Part shown: positions 45,032 to 56,595 of the stretch, in pieces
How the letters are laid out: every line of letters starts with the position of its first letter
How positions within the stretch are numbered: position 1 is the stretch's first letter
Source: Acholoe squamosa
Taxonomy: Eukaryota > Annelida > Polychaeta > Phyllodocida > Polynoidae
Direction of reading: 5' to 3'
Assembly (NCBI GenBank): GCA_949317995.1
Contig: OX439037.1
Location: 54,036,080-54,100,079, forward strand
DNA length: 64,000 nucleotides
The notes under the pieces: model-generated
Database searches by the model: none
The model's input: only the letters and a program-made list of their open reading frames with translations
Told to the model about the DNA's origin: nothing
Made by a program: the position numbers and the translations under genes

Positions 45032-47365
45032 CACCTGCCTGCTGTGCCGCCCAGTTTGTTGTGTGGGTGGCGCAAGACTTAGGTTAGGACATTGATGATA
45101 CCATAGGTTTTATGCACGGCCCATAAGGGGATGGGCCTGGGATGAAATATGGTTTTACCATGGGAAGAGTGGGATGGATTGTACATTAGATATTGAAAGA
45201 GGAAACATTTGTCCGTTGGAGGTGTCACGTATGACCCCAAGTCAGCAGGAGATAACGTAGTAGTCTAGTGTAGTGTTCTTCATTCATAGCATATCCCTAA
45301 CACGGACCAGCCTTAATAGTGACATACAAGAAACTTACTAAATGATAGGACGCACTAATGTGTTGTACTCTGTTCTAGAGTAATGTCAGAATGATCCATT
45401 GAATAACCCGAAGTTTTTGAATTAATTGATTAATTTCCCAGATGCAGATAGCATGTACCATGGAATACCAATTTCTGCATCTTGTTTATAGCCTAAAGTT
45501 AATATGATGTTATCAACTGATGTTTAATGTAATCAAAGCCAGATATCTGTAGAGATATTAAAGGGAGCAAATGTGTATTTCACATTTTGTCCATTATTGG
45601 TTCACTGTAGCAAAAGCTGACACATCACAAAATCATCTTTGCACACCAAAAGAAAGGATGTAAAACTCCTGGATGGTGATTACAATACTAATGCGGTTTC
45701 CTCTACGAAACCGGTGGTTTATCTTTATATTGTTAAGATATCGTAGAGTAACTGTATATAGTCTACCAAAACATTTGAATTCATAGAACGTAGAGGCCTT
45801 ACAATGCGAACTGGCTTACAAGTCTGAAAAGTATTTCATATTGATATTTTTATGTAACACTTGACGCATAAAGTTGCCAATGTTATATAACTTTCATTGT
45901 ATAGTTGAAGAATGAATATCGACGGTACTTAGAATTCTTAGAGGATACAGTACAATTCCTTGGACAGGTTCTGCCTTTTATCAAATCTGCCTGATACTAG
46001 CTTACTTGCTGACGTCATCATCGGTTCATGACGTCACAGATGCCTCTGTGATAAACTCTTTTTAAGTCAGGAGAGTGAATGGGTCTCAAGATGCATCTCC
46101 CGGGGGTTGAGACAATGAATTTGTTATAATCTTTTTAACAAACACTGGACCTTCATGTTGTAACAGTTGTATCTATTACATCAAATATATTGTGACTATA
46201 GATACCTTGTTAAGATAGATTTTGTATTCACTACAGTTTACAGACAGGAAATATACTCCATGGTTATCCCATGTTATTCTGTCTGTGATAAATGTTCAAA
46301 AAGATGATTACTATGATCCAAATAGCCAGCTTGCCTATTCATTATCAGTGTGACAGGATCTGCGAAAAGGGCCCTTAGTGCAGCAGAGATGACAGTTTCA
46401 GATTTTCTCTGATTTCAGAGGTTCAAAGGTGATATTTTACTTGAGAAATAATAATAAAAAAAACAATTAAAATGAATATTTTATAATTCTGATATTTCTT
46501 AAAGATACACCCAACCCTAAGTGTTTAATTTTGAATGTATTTATCACTCTAATTAGGGTATAACCCCCCTTTTGAAGTGGCCCAATATAATTTTCAGAGT
46601 TGTGCCAAATATCGAACTGACATCTCTGGTGCAGGGCGCATTAAGGTCCCTATTCCCAGTATGTCACAATTCTATCTGTAGCTCAGCATGGAAGGGGCAA
46701 GTAGCAGTCCCAAAAATGGTCACCTGCACAAGTGAAGTAGAACTACTTCTATATGTACTTAATAAAGCTGACAAACTGCACTATGTTGTAATATAGGACT
46801 CCTACGTAGCACGGGAGGTTAAAATAGTTGATATCAGACAATCTCAACTGAATTCCGGCCAAGTCACACTCCGACCTGTCGGATAGACTCATATATTTAT
46901 TCAAGAATTTAACGGACCTCAGTTCATGACATGCCAGTTTTTTGTCTGTATCTCTCAGTGTTGTAAAGACCTCATCCGTGCTGTTTATTCCCACTCCACC
47001 TGTACGATATGGTACCTTGTTATGTGATATCTGTATGGATGAAATCTTGACGTCACTCAGTTGTGCCAAGCACCAACTGAAGATAGGTAACGTGGTGCCT
47101 TGCGTTGTTACAGATTGTTTTTTCTCGGGTAAGGCTGAACTATCCTTCTAATCACATGCGTCTCTAGGCGTTCTTAGAAGGTAGCAAGTTAGATGTATTA
47201 CCATTTTAATTGTGATAATGCTTGATGCATTCATTATTGGATATTCTGTACAGCGTATTATGAAAATAAATGGCATGAACTTTTATCTGAGTGTGGATTT
47301 GTAAATTTCTCGATTTAGCTTGGTCAGAAATCAGGTCATCCTCGAAAAACACATATATTTCAATA
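45032..47365. other. Convergent 3' intergenic region and UTRs
   Basis: Lies between the stops of the CEP97-like gene (+) and ANAPC2 (-). + strand AATAAA occurs at 46453, 46761 and 47265, so the 3' end of the CEP97-like transcript is ambiguous. Two TGACGTCA-like half-palindromes lie near 46010-46037. No further gene seen. Confidence 0.6.
46453..46458 (+). terminator. Candidate poly(A) signal, CEP97-like gene
   Basis: AATAAA, 1.42 kb after the stop codon; alternatives are at 46761 and 47265. The choice cannot be made without transcript data. Confidence 0.35.
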
Positions 47366-47371
47366 TTTATT
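47366..47371 (-). terminator. Candidate poly(A) signal, ANAPC2
   Basis: AATAAA on the minus strand, about 250 nt after the ANAPC2 stop; a usual position for a short 3' UTR. Confidence 0.5.
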
Positions 47372-47617
47372 TCATAAGATACATGACCCCAGTTAAGAAG
47401 TTATTCAGAAGACGAGAGTCCATGGATTAGGAACAACTGTATTTACATGATGCATGTAGTCCCAAAATTCTTAAGCCATCAGATCTTTCAAGTACTTTGT
47501 AGACGCTGAGTTCGTCCTCACTATTGATTACAGGGAGCTTCATTGTACATGTACACAACCATCCTGGATAAGAGCCCACATATTCTAAAAGTATAACATT
47601 CTATCAGCATCCAAGTG

Positions 47618-47830
47618 CTAGGAGCCTGGCTTGGGAAGGCGGTAAGACCCAGCTGAGTAGACAAGTTTCTGGTCCTTGACTTGTCGGTCAAGGTAGGCCT
47701 TAAGTTCAGGCAGCGAGACCTCGGTGGACGTGGGGCTCTGCATCATAAACATCTTTAACATAGAATGGATCCTCTCTAATGGAAGCGACTCAAGGTTGGT
47801 GAGCATCCCAACAATATACGACCACAGCAC
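47618..47830 (-). CDS. ANAPC2: ANAPC2 last exon: winged-helix C-terminus
   Basis: Acceptor TTGTTCCAG; 70 codons and TAG. LWSYIVGMLTNLESLPLERI, then ELKAYLDRQVKDQKLVYSAG and YRLPKPGS form the APC2 C-terminal winged-helix domain. Confidence 0.95.
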   Translation of the reverse strand: MLWSYIVGMLTNLESLPLERIHSMLKMFMMQSPTSTEVSLPELKAYLDRQVKDQKLVYSAGSYRLPKPGS

Positions 47831-50800
47831 CTGGAACAAAAAGAGGCAGTCATGTACATGCATCATAAGACAATGTCTATAAGACATCACAGTTGGGGGG
47901 GGGGGTGAAAATATGCTCATTATTAGTATACATAACAAATAAGATGTACTAGATACATCATGTGTATTTTAATACATATAAAGTATAACATGTACATGTA
48001 TACAACACTTGGGGCAGGCCACTCCGTGATCAAAGAATACTTCACAAAAAGCCTGTTCCCCTTAGCTGTTTTTATGTGTGCAGTTTGGCTATCACATGCA
48101 CATTATAGTAAAATGCTGAGTGTGTTTCATGTAGTCTAACAAGGTTAAGGTTTCTGTGTATATCCCAATATTGAATCTTATTTGGACACATGATATATTG
48201 AATCTAAAACAAATATTTATTCAATTTTAATGTTAAATCTGTGTTTAACATTCTGTCACAGAAGATAGCCAACTTGGTTGATACATACTATGGGTAGGGT
48301 AACATGTTCACAGGTCATAGCTGTCATTATAAAAAGAAAGGTGCGAGGAGGATTAGTTCCAGCCGCTGACCATTAACCCCTTAAGGATCACCTTAACCCT
48401 TTAAGGGCCAATAGTGCATAAATGCCTATTTGTTGTCTGTATATAATATGCAGCAATGACATAGGACATAGACAATGACATAGTACATAGACGCCAATGA
48501 CAATATAGGCCAGTGGCCTAAACTTAACCTTCATAATATTTGTCAATCAACATGTTTCCTAGTTCCCACAAACAAATAGCCTACAGTCAGCTTGGCCTTC
48601 GGTGACTGGGACTACAGGCTCAGTTTTCGAGAACCCTTTGCAGCTATTCCTGTGTGCAGCGCAATGAACAGCCGCCCTTACAGCTTTGAATTTTGCAATG
48701 AGGTCCTGATGCAGTTTAAAGCATTGGGCATAAGAGGCGTTTTTTTTTTTATAAGGTGCAACCGCTATGCACACTAACCAAACTTACTTGTAATTCCTCC
48801 TCTCGCTGGTCACTGGCAGACGCCATAGCAGACTCTGTTTCATCTTCATCCATGATGACGTCACCACTACCACGCCCCCTGGCATCTTCCACCAAAACAA
48901 AGGTATCAGTTGTGTCCTCCCGCAGTAGTCCATGACTCTGCCACAGCGCCATCTTACGACGCACCCCAGAGGCTGGCATGTGCATCACACCACTTAGCTC
49001 CTCCACCGTCCAACGCGCTAAAATTACACAAAACTTAAACTGTCAGAATGCATTACCAAAAATATAATACACCATTGTTATCTCAACACTCATAAGGAAT
49101 TTTTTAAAGTTATTAAGTCTACTGCTACGCTTATCATGTCTAGTTTAAAGTGTTCTATCAGTCGAGCATCCAGTAGAGATGATTTAATGTGGATCTGGAG
49201 TAATTAACTTTAGAATGGGGTTGATATCTCCCCAAACGGTCAGCCTGATGCCAATGCTGCATTGATGTATCATGACAATGACTTATTGGTACCATGGTGC
49301 TTTGAGGCTTTATGTCATTATATTCATACAGGATAAATACTGGTTTACATTTCTTCTGGAACTGATAGATGATGGTGGCATGAACAGGCGACACATTGAT
49401 GTCTAACTTTCGTCCATCTGTGAGCTCGATCTCCACATTCACTAAACCTGAAGTAAACAGGACATGAGGCCACACCAAATTAAAAAGTTTGTCTATGGAT
49501 TTCTTGCACCTTATTTTCTAAACTGCAAATTTTATTTTTATATAAAAAATTACTTGTCTATAGATCCCGCCCGCATCATTTTCTGGCAAATTTGATTTTT
49601 TTTTTTAGAAAAAGAACTTGAAGGGTCAACCAAAGAAGTTACAGTAACAGCAGACCACTCATTGAATAGGGAAACATTTACAGATGTGGATTCCAGTACT
49701 TATGGTATGCTTAGAAGAAGCTGAAATAGACATCTGAGCCAAAAAAAAACCCAAAAAATCGCCCTCTCCACATTCTAGACAATTCAATTAGTGCCGTTCC
49801 CAACAGATATTGCAGGGAATTTGAGATACCAAATTATTCATGAACAAATTACAGACACGTTAACTTTGCTGTGCAAAATATAGAATGTAGGTATATTCTT
49901 CTCACCAAGGTGGTTCTTCCAGCAGAGTGTGCGATTGCCTTTGAGCGTTTCATATCCCTTGGTGTACTTGTCAAGTGCTTGTTGCATTACATCTGGCAGT
50001 TGCAGCTTCTCCTCACGGAACGTGGGCCAGAACTGAGCTGATAGGATCATCGCTGTCACCGGAATCTCCTATCACAGGAAAGTAATGAAATAGCAGATTA
50101 CATGTATATACAAAGTTATAGCATCATAGTTTGATAAACAAAAAAGGAAAGTCTTCTTTTCATCTCCAGCACCCATTTGCCAATAAAACATAAATCTGAA
50201 TAAATATTTCTTCTTTCCCCTTTTGGAATCGGATTTAAAATGAATTATCATAATTGAAACAATGATTGCTCAGTATTGATAACATACCCCTTCCTTCTTC
50301 CCTGCAGTGGCTGCTGGTAGTTTAGGTTCAGACTCTGCTGGTGTCGGTTCAGGTTCAGTGTCTAAAGTTTTCTTCTCAGTGGCGCCTTCTGATGGTGTCG
50401 TCTCTCCAGTATTTACTCCTACAGACGCTGCTGCAGCAGAGGTTTGTGCGGCTAGCGTTGGTGCAGAGGACGAACCAGGTGTCGGGGTTTCCTACATAGG
50501 TATGCATACTTTTTATTACTTTAATGAAAACCCTCTATGACGCTATTGGGATCTATCATGATTTGGAAGAATAATTGACTATACTTACGATTAAAGTATT
50601 TAAACATTTCAAACAAGTATTGTCTATGACCTTGAACTTCAATCCTGTCGGGTATTATTGCATATCTCATTTGCCAAAGTTTAAATTATATCTTAAATAG
50701 TACATGTATGTATACTGCTTACTGGAGTCACGCTATTTTGTAAAGATGTAGATGGCACTGGCGTTACTGGTCCGAGAGGTGTGGGCAGTTGCACAGGAGC

Positions 50801-51988
50801 TGTAACAATTGTTGGTGTCCCTACAAAGGCTTCTGGCACTGGATTATCTCCAGTTACCATTTTCTGTGGTCCTATTTTATTCTCATCCTGCTGATTGTTG
50901 GCTGCAGCCTTCAGCTCCTCCTTCCTCAAATGGTCAGTGATGTGAGAGTTGATGCGCTTTGAGTCCGCGACATCTTTGAGCATCACTTCACAGTAGTGCA
51001 GCTGCTGCTCACCAAAGCGTAACTTGAGCAACTCCAGGTTGCGGATCTCCCTCTCTGTGGCTGAGTGGAAGTGGGTGAGGAGGCGGTCTGCCAGCAGTGT
51101 GCGGTATTCATTTACAAAGAGCTCCTTAGAACCGTAGATGTTCACCAGCATAGAGATGATATCAGAGCTGCGCCGACTGGCGGACACCCGGCCTGTAATC
51201 AAGGTAGGATGGGATATGTACATATGTATACATGTTAGATCTACAACTTATCATATGTAGGTTTCAACATATAAAAGAAATACATTTGATGTAATAATTG
51301 CAAAACGTGCTTGAGGAATATGTAAATTATTCCTACCGGTAGTAGTTAAAACTCAAATTGGTACAAAATAAGGGGGAGTTTTGCAGCTGGGTATAAATCC
51401 CAGCTGCAAAGGAGGGTGTTTACAAGTGTATTTAAATGTTTGAGATGATCAGAGAGAACACAATGATTTGATAAGGGTAATTACGGGTACTTGATAACAA
51501 TTTTGTCGTGCTTCTACATCCATGTAGAGGTACATGTGTATTGTGTTTCAGTGAGGTCAAGATACTTACTAGGGTCTGCGTCAATTGGATCGGGTTGCCA
51601 TGATTCCCAGTTGGATGCATCTTCGTCACTGTGGTAACTGTTGTCGAGAACTAGTGGCTGCCCTTTGACCAGTTCCTCTGATAGTTCATTGCCCGAATCA
51701 CCAGTCAGGTCAGAGACAATTCGCCGCACGGTGTCCTCGCGTGATCTGCAATACATTTAGCAGTACCATTTTGCCCTAATACATTCAAGTAATGTTTACC
51801 CATACAAATACATGTACGTACCAAATGTCTTAATAAAGCCAAACACGAGGCATCCGCAATTCCAACTGAAGCTCATTACCTTATACGCATTAATAGGACA
51901 ATGCTTTTGCATGGGAATACCCCATATAGCATACCCCAATCCTTTCATAATGAATAACTCCCGGGGTAGAGCTGAGATTAATTATTTA

Positions 51989-52042
<54 letters not shown>

Positions 52043-54812
52043 CACATGTGATGAAGTGTCAGAATAATAAAGGCTTACCTGAGGTACTTGCGGACCGGTT
52101 CACAGACCAGCTCCAGCAGAACCCCAGTATGGTCCAGTACCCGCAGCGCCCGGATAGCTGACACATAGGCTGTCAGAATGTCACCTGTGTTCACACCTGT
52201 AAAGTAGAGTTAAAACATACCAGTGAAGGACAGGACAAACTATTCCTTTATACTTCTCTCACCCAAGAAGGATTATAGCATAATTGTCGAGCACACACAA
52301 CTGAATAAATAGAGTAACGAGCATGGAGTGCCTCAGACTGATGGTAGCACAAATCTTAAATTAAATTTTTATATGTATTGCCTTTAAAACTCTACCTTGA
52401 TAGTTGTATAACTTGCATGTCATACCGGTAATACTCTTTATTTATGAACTATATCTGTTTTGTTTTAAGTTGATATGATATGGTTCATACCTGGATGGAG
52501 AAGCCTGGTTTCAAGTGCATTCTTCAGCATGACAACCAGCTTACTTCGACGGTCTGTCTTTTCTAGACACGCTCGCAGGTCAACCAAAGCGGGCTCTGAG
52601 TCGGGGAACTCTACTATGATATTAAAGAGTTGGTCGATGCGAATATCTGCATACACAGTATACAGGTAGTGGTATAGGCGGCCTTTGTGGGCAGCAACAG
52701 GGCTATCATCTACAGTCGGGGCAGCAGTAGGGACAGCGCTTAGAGAAGGTGCAGTTTTGATGGTTGGAGTATGGACAGTGGAGTTTGGGGTGAGTGGCTG
52801 AGGTTGAGGTGGGGTTGATGTTGAGTCCAGGCTGTGGTTGAGGTTTCTATCGTCAGGATGTGGAAGTATTGGGCTCGGACTTCGTAATAAGGATTTTTGG
52901 CTGGCAGGCGACATGTTGACGGTTTCACCACCCCGCCCATAGATTATCTCCAGCCAGCCCACCACCTTAGTGTCCAGCCACTGGGAAAAGCAGAAGATAT
53001 TAAATGACACGGTGTGAAAATCTGTGCACATAATGTACATACAGTGAGGACTTCGAAAGGCCTCCTTGTGTAGTAAAAGACAACTGATTTTGGTTCTAAT
53101 AAGCACAAATTTACTTTCCACGACTACCTGAGTTAGAGCACTTAAAAGTATTCATAAATTTCATTCGTAAAAAATATTTGTTTATCAATGGCACTTTTTA
53201 TGCCATAATGTTCAATAATGAGAGTGGGACAACTTACCTGCTCCATCTGGCTGAGGTAGGAGCTTTCAAAGTTACCCTTACAGTGGTGGTCTACATGATG
53301 ACGGATTCTGTGGTGAATCAAGGCCGATACCGGTCCACCTGACAACCGCTCTAACAAGCCCAGTTCAGATCTACAACAATCAGCAAATGTTCAAACAAAT
53401 GTTTTCTGTCTTAACTGTGAAATGCTGTCAATAAGCCAATTTGGTCATGTCCTGTTTCATAGGCCAAGCATGGCGCAGATAGGGATAGAGGGTAATCTTT
53501 CAATGCTTTATTTCTTTGAAAGTTATAGACGCACATTGCGCTATTTTTCTGTAAACTATAAAAGCTCGGTTGCTCTATACTACATGTACAGGTAACCTGG
53601 AATGTCTATCTGTAATATTGCCACCTTAACTGAATCTTGAACTGAGACATGAAACAAAATGAAGCCAGGACATTTCTTGATGTGCTTACAGTTGTTTATT
53701 GACGACGTGGAAGCTCTCCCTGATGGTATTACAGTGGCAGCTATCTCGGTCCTCCTCACACCCGACACACCGCAGTGGCTCCTCCTCCTCACTAGACTCA
53801 TCTGGAATGCACCGGGGAACATAGACATGTTAATTACCGGGTAATCCTTCAACAATGAAAAGATGCCCCTAAGGCATAATTTGGCATCATACAAGTAAGT
53901 CATCAGTGCTGCATTGGTCCATCATATAGATTAAATTAATCCTGTAGAGTCAGCATGATCAAATGCCTTTCTGATAAGTGCATCATGCCGATTCATGGCG
54001 ACAAACGGCCAATCCACTATCGAACTAACTATCGGGTATGATTTTTCCAAGAACAAACCAGAAAAGTTGCTGTCATATCATACTCCTTCCAAGTGTTCAG
54101 CACTCAAGTGCCATATGAAAACTTACCCAAGTCATCTAGATCTGTTGTGTCAAAGCACTTGAAAGCCCTATTGTAAAACTCATGGAAGGCATCCTGGAAG
54201 TGGCGTGTTGTCTTTGAGAAGATGATAGCCTTTGGTAGAAGTGAAAAAAAAACAAACAATGTGAATAATGTATATATAGGCCTGTAAATAGTGACAGGAT
54301 ATCATAGTCAATAATTTTTACTCCCTTATAGATTCTGACACTGTATCGATGTAGTTAGAAGGTACATAGAAAGCTATAGTGCTTTTAGTGGTGTGATTTA
54401 CAGGGGGGGCATAACTGATAGAAATGAAGTTATCACTACAGTTGTTTTTACTTTGAAATCAGAGGAGGCTGACCTTAAGAAGCATCTGTGCATGATCCCG
54501 TGACCGTGTGACATGCATCCTATGGCCTCCCTCTATGTCGGGTGCCATTAGGATCTGTATGGCTGCTAACTTCTCAAAGCTTGCTGAGTAGGCCGCTACA
54601 TGCTCATACAGGGTGCGCACAGCTGAAGCCACATGGGCCACCACCTCAGATGATGGAACAGCCTCCTGAAACTGCTGCCAGAAGAGCGGTGCCACCTGAT
54701 CCTGGAGGTCACACCGGAAGTTTTCAAAGAACCACTCTGCGATGATATGCCCAAGATGTCGCAGCTCAAGTACATGGGCAGCCTCCAGCATAGCCTCCTC
54801 ACCCGGTCCATC
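47618..54812 (-). CDS. ANAPC2: ANAPC2, anaphase-promoting complex subunit 2, 13 exons
   Basis: Exons in transcript order: 54812-54474, 54229-54127, 53801-53690, 53370-53238, 52980-52491, 52196-52079, 51745-51570, 51192-50723, 50491-50288, 50068-49906, 49447-49349, 49017-48788 and 47830-47618. All introns are GT-AG with matching phases, giving 949 codons plus stop (human 822). Diagnostic stretches include LLERLSGGPVSAL, GDILTAYVSAIRALRVLD, REDTVRRIVSDLTGDSG, RRSSDIISMLVNIYGSKELF, KLRFGEQQLHYCEVMLKD and the end DQKLVYSAGSYRLPK. APC2 is the cullin-like scaffold of the APC/C; its C-terminal cullin and winged-helix regions hold the RING subunit APC11 for ubiquitylation of mitotic cyclins and securin. 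The extra length comes from two low-complexity insertions. The first recognised exon starts either at an in-frame ATG at 54818 or, more likely, at an acceptor after ATGCAG, so about 50 N-terminal residues are probably encoded upstream. Confidence 0.93.
48788..49017 (-). CDS. ANAPC2: ANAPC2 exon 12 of 13
   Basis: Acceptor GTAATTTTAG, donor TACAA|GTAAGT. RWTVEELSGVMHMPASGVRR and KMALWQSHGLLRED (cullin winged helix), then an acidic linker ending ASDQREEELQ. Confidence 0.93.
49349..49447 (-). CDS. ANAPC2: ANAPC2 exon 11 of 13
   Basis: Acceptor TTTACTTCAG, donor AAAT|GTAAAC; phase 1 to phase 1. Encodes LVNVEIELTDGRKLDINVSP and VHATIIYQFQKK. The donor was chosen because it restores the frame into RWTVEELS. 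Confidence 0.9.
49906..50068 (-). CDS. ANAPC2: ANAPC2 exon 10 of 13
   Basis: Acceptor CTGTGATAG, donor CTTG|GTGAGA. VTAMILSAQFWPTFREEKLQ and ETLKGNRTLCWKNHLG are conserved cullin-repeat end segments of APC2. Confidence 0.93.
50288..50491 (-). CDS. ANAPC2: ANAPC2 exon 9 of 13: low-complexity insertion
   Basis: Acceptor ATACCTATGTAG, donor GGG|GTATGT; phase 0 both sides, 68 codons. Thr/Ala/Pro/Glu-rich (TPTPGSSSAPTLAAQTSAAA ... EPEPTPAESEPKL). Human APC2 has no matching block. It can be skipped without frameshift, so it may be an optional exon. The opposite strand is also open over it; that frame is a shadow. Confidence 0.72.
50723..51192 (-). CDS. ANAPC2: ANAPC2 exon 8 of 13: cullin homology core
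   Basis: Acceptor CTTGATTACAG, donor CTCCA|GTAAGC. SDIISMLVNIYGSKELFVNE, LLADRLLTHFHSATEREIRN and FGEQQLHYCEVMLKDVADSK are the conserved cullin signature of APC2; the last third is a Pro/Thr/Val-rich linker. Confidence 0.95.
51570..51745 (-). CDS. ANAPC2: ANAPC2 exon 7 of 13
   Basis: Acceptor GTATTGCAG, donor CCCTA|GTAAGT. SREDTVRRIVSDLTGDSG and an acidic segment DEDASNWESWQPDPIDADP, both conserved in APC2. Confidence 0.94.
51991..52040. repeat. (TA)n microsatellite
   Basis: About 25 TA units in an ANAPC2 intron, 39 bp from the donor of exon 6. Confidence 0.95.
52079..52196 (-). CDS. ANAPC2: ANAPC2 exon 6 of 13
   Basis: Acceptor TACTTTACAG, donor CTCAG|GTAAGC. GDILTAYVSAIRALRVLDHT and ELVCEPVRKYLR closely match the family. 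Confidence 0.94.
52491..52980 (-). CDS. ANAPC2: ANAPC2 exon 5 of 13
   Basis: Acceptor GCTTTTCCCAG, donor TCCAG|GTATGA; 163 codons. WLDTKVVGWLEIIYG and LYTVYADIRIDQLFNIIVEF are conserved cullin-repeat helices; between them is a Ser/Pro/Thr-rich insertion of about 70 residues longer than in human. Confidence 0.93.
53238..53370 (-). CDS. ANAPC2: ANAPC2 exon 4 of 13
   Basis: Acceptor TGTTGTAG, donor GCAG|GTAAGT. SELGLLERLSGGPVSALIHH and HHCKGNFESSYLSQMEQ. Confidence 0.93.
53690..53801 (-). CDS. ANAPC2: ANAPC2 exon 3 of 13: Cys-rich segment
   Basis: Acceptor GTGCATTCCAG, donor CAACT|GTAAGC. PLRCVGCEEDRDSCHCNT is the APC2 cysteine-rich segment (human has the same C-x2-C and C-x-C pattern). The coding frame is set by the phase of exon 2. 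Confidence 0.9.
54127..54229 (-). CDS. ANAPC2: ANAPC2 exon 2 of 13
   Basis: Acceptor TTCTACCAAAG, donor CTTGG|GTAAGT. Encodes AIIFSKTTRHFQDAFHEFYN, RAFKCFDTTDLDDLG. Confidence 0.88.
54474..54812 (-). CDS. ANAPC2: ANAPC2 first recognised exon
   Basis: 113 codons, donor TTAAG|GTCAGC. EAAHVLELRHLGHIIAEWFF and DLQDQVAPLFWQQF match the N-terminal APC2 helices. An acceptor-like CTCCATGCAG precedes it; an in-frame ATG at 54818 with TAA three codons earlier is the alternative start. Confidence 0.88.
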
Positions 54813-54879
54813 CTGCATGGAGAATTATAAATGTGTTTAATTCATATTTAAATGTATTAGAAAAATACACTCGTTGACG

Positions 54880-55640
54880 TTGATTATAGGATGCCCCAGA
54901 CTTCAACGGGGGAGTTAAGGTTAGACACTAGTATAGACCCTAGAATCCGCTAGGACCGCCACTGCATGGGAGCAGCAGTGCAGCTGTGCAGGGGCCTAGG
55001 TAGACTGTAATCATGAGGGTGTTCCGTCCCTCTACTATTCCGAGGTAGCAGGTTATCACATAGGCGCCGCCATTGCTGGAGCTTGTGACCAGAGAGTTCT
55101 ACTGATAAGACCTATCAGATGGGTACCAGTTGGCCCCGAAGGACCGCAGTGAATAGATTGGGGTTCTCCCATTGGATAATATTCAAACCTGCTAAGTCTG
55201 TATGGGACTGAGCTGGGATACATTTTCAACCAATGAAATGACTCCCTTCATTCACTGCAGAATTTTTTGGGTACATTATGTAACACCTGGTACCCACCAT
55301 GCGGGCTGTTATCAGTGCTTATCTCGCTAGTTCCAAGATCAAGCAATGGCGGCCCCACTAGACCTCAACATTAAGCCCAATACATACTCAGCAGGTTTAA
55401 TTATTAGCCAATGAGATAATCCCAACTATTCACTGCGGCCCTCTCAGAGGCCAAGTGGTACCCATCTGATAGGTCTTATCAGTAGAACTCACTGGTAACA
55501 AGCTCCAGCAATGGCCGCGCCCATGGGACAACCTGCTACTCGGAATACACTATGGTGGAGGGACCCACAGGCCTTCAGTGTAGGGCCTAGGCAGACCTAC
55601 CAGACACTGCTGCAAAACCTTTTCTCTGAGAGAGTGCTAG
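54880..55640. repeat. Fold-back array of dispersed repeat A
   Basis: Three copies of the repeat also found at 8938-9803: inverted at about 55020-55205, direct at about 55228-55362 (diverged) and direct at about 55385-55560. The outer two form arms of about 190 bp that could fold back (shared TACTGATAAGACCTATCAGA / inverse). It abuts the 5' side of the LTR element. Confidence 0.75.
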
Positions 55641-56017
55641 TTAATATTACGCTTACAGGTTAATAGTTACATCTAGCGACCAGGACAAGGCCTATCCAAC
55701 CATACATACATACAACACAAGTACATTGTACTTCGATTTGAGAAAACATTGGATTCAACTATTGTTTAGGAAATGGTATTTTCAGTTTCTGACTAAGTCT
55801 CCAAATCAGAAGTTATTACTGCTGTTTGTTACTAATTTATATTCAGGTTGAACTTGATCTCAATATGCTGTCAGTAGACCGTTATAGGTATTGTACTTAT
55901 CATATTTATTTTTCACCTTTGACTCTACCATGTAACCCAGTGTCCGAGTCTACCCACAAGCCAAGCCATACCCATAGACCAAAGACTGGCGGTGTCAACT
56001 GCACTCAGTGACCCCGC

Positions 56018-56182
56018 CTCCTCCCACTGGAGGAAACGCCCGTCAATCACGAGCAGCTCACTGCATGCTGGAAGTTCCTGAGCAGCTATGTTTAGACCAA
56101 CTCCTCCCGCTGGAGGACATGCCCATTGATCATGAGCAGCTCACAGCATGCCAGGAATTCCCAGCAGCTATATTTAGAACCA
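56018..56182 (+). repeat. Tandem duplication in LTR U3
   Basis: Two units of about 82 bp (CTCCTCCCACTGGAGGA then ACGAGCAGCTCACTGCATG, and CTCCTCCCGCTGGAGGA then ATGAGCAGCTCACAGCATG), followed by shorter GCTATGTTTAG-like echoes. Repeated U3 blocks often act as enhancers. Confidence 0.8.
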
Positions 56183-56309
56183 TACTAAACTCTGTGAACC
56201 CCAGTGCTATGTTTAGGATCCCCCTACATACCTGCACTGGAGTTCCCAAGTTACTATATTTAGCTCACCTGATACTATTTTTAGGATGAGCTGGGTGAGC
56301 AGCTCCTAT

Positions 56310-56317
56310 TATAAATA
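56310..56317 (+). promoter_or_regulatory. LTR TATA box
   Basis: TATAAATA, 317 bp into the LTR and 160 bp before its AATAAA. Confidence 0.65.
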
Positions 56318-56545
56318 CCTGTAGATGGAGCGGCTCACTCATCTTTCTACCTTCATACTTCATACCTCACACACTCACGTGAGACAAGAGCCCTTGGCTC
56401 AAGGGCTAGGCTTGGACACTGTAGGACACCTTATACTGTATCACCATCTATACCTCGTGGACTTCAATGAATAAAGTGGATATCAAACTGGATTCCTGAT
56501 TCGTCTGTATTCATCCTCATTCATCATTTACGGACTCGTTGACAA

Positions 56546-56563
56546 TGGTGGAAAACCCTCACG
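56546..56563 (+). other. Candidate primer-binding site
   Basis: TGGTGGAAAACCCTCACG starts one base after the LTR end and begins with TGG, as required for pairing with a tRNA 3' CCA. The tRNA was not identified. Confidence 0.45.
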
Positions 56564-56595
56564 TATCATCCCACAGTTACCACCTCTCATGAGCC

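Larger units (their letters stand above)
55993..56544 (+). repeat. 5' LTR of the retroelement
   Basis: Begins TGTCAAC and ends GTTGACA, a perfect 7-bp inverted repeat with the TG...CA ends of LTRs. It contains TATAAATA at 56310 and AATAAA at 56470, giving U3, R and U5 in order. The boundary is inferred from one LTR only. Confidence 0.75.

Noticed and set aside
50307-50540. 77-codon plus-strand frame, Val/Ala/Ser-rich
   Set aside because: Antisense to an ANAPC2 exon whose splice sites and phase fit the gene.
53659-53903. Open frames on both strands over the Cys-rich ANAPC2 exon
   Set aside because: The frame consistent with neighbouring exon phases and APC2 homology is a different one.
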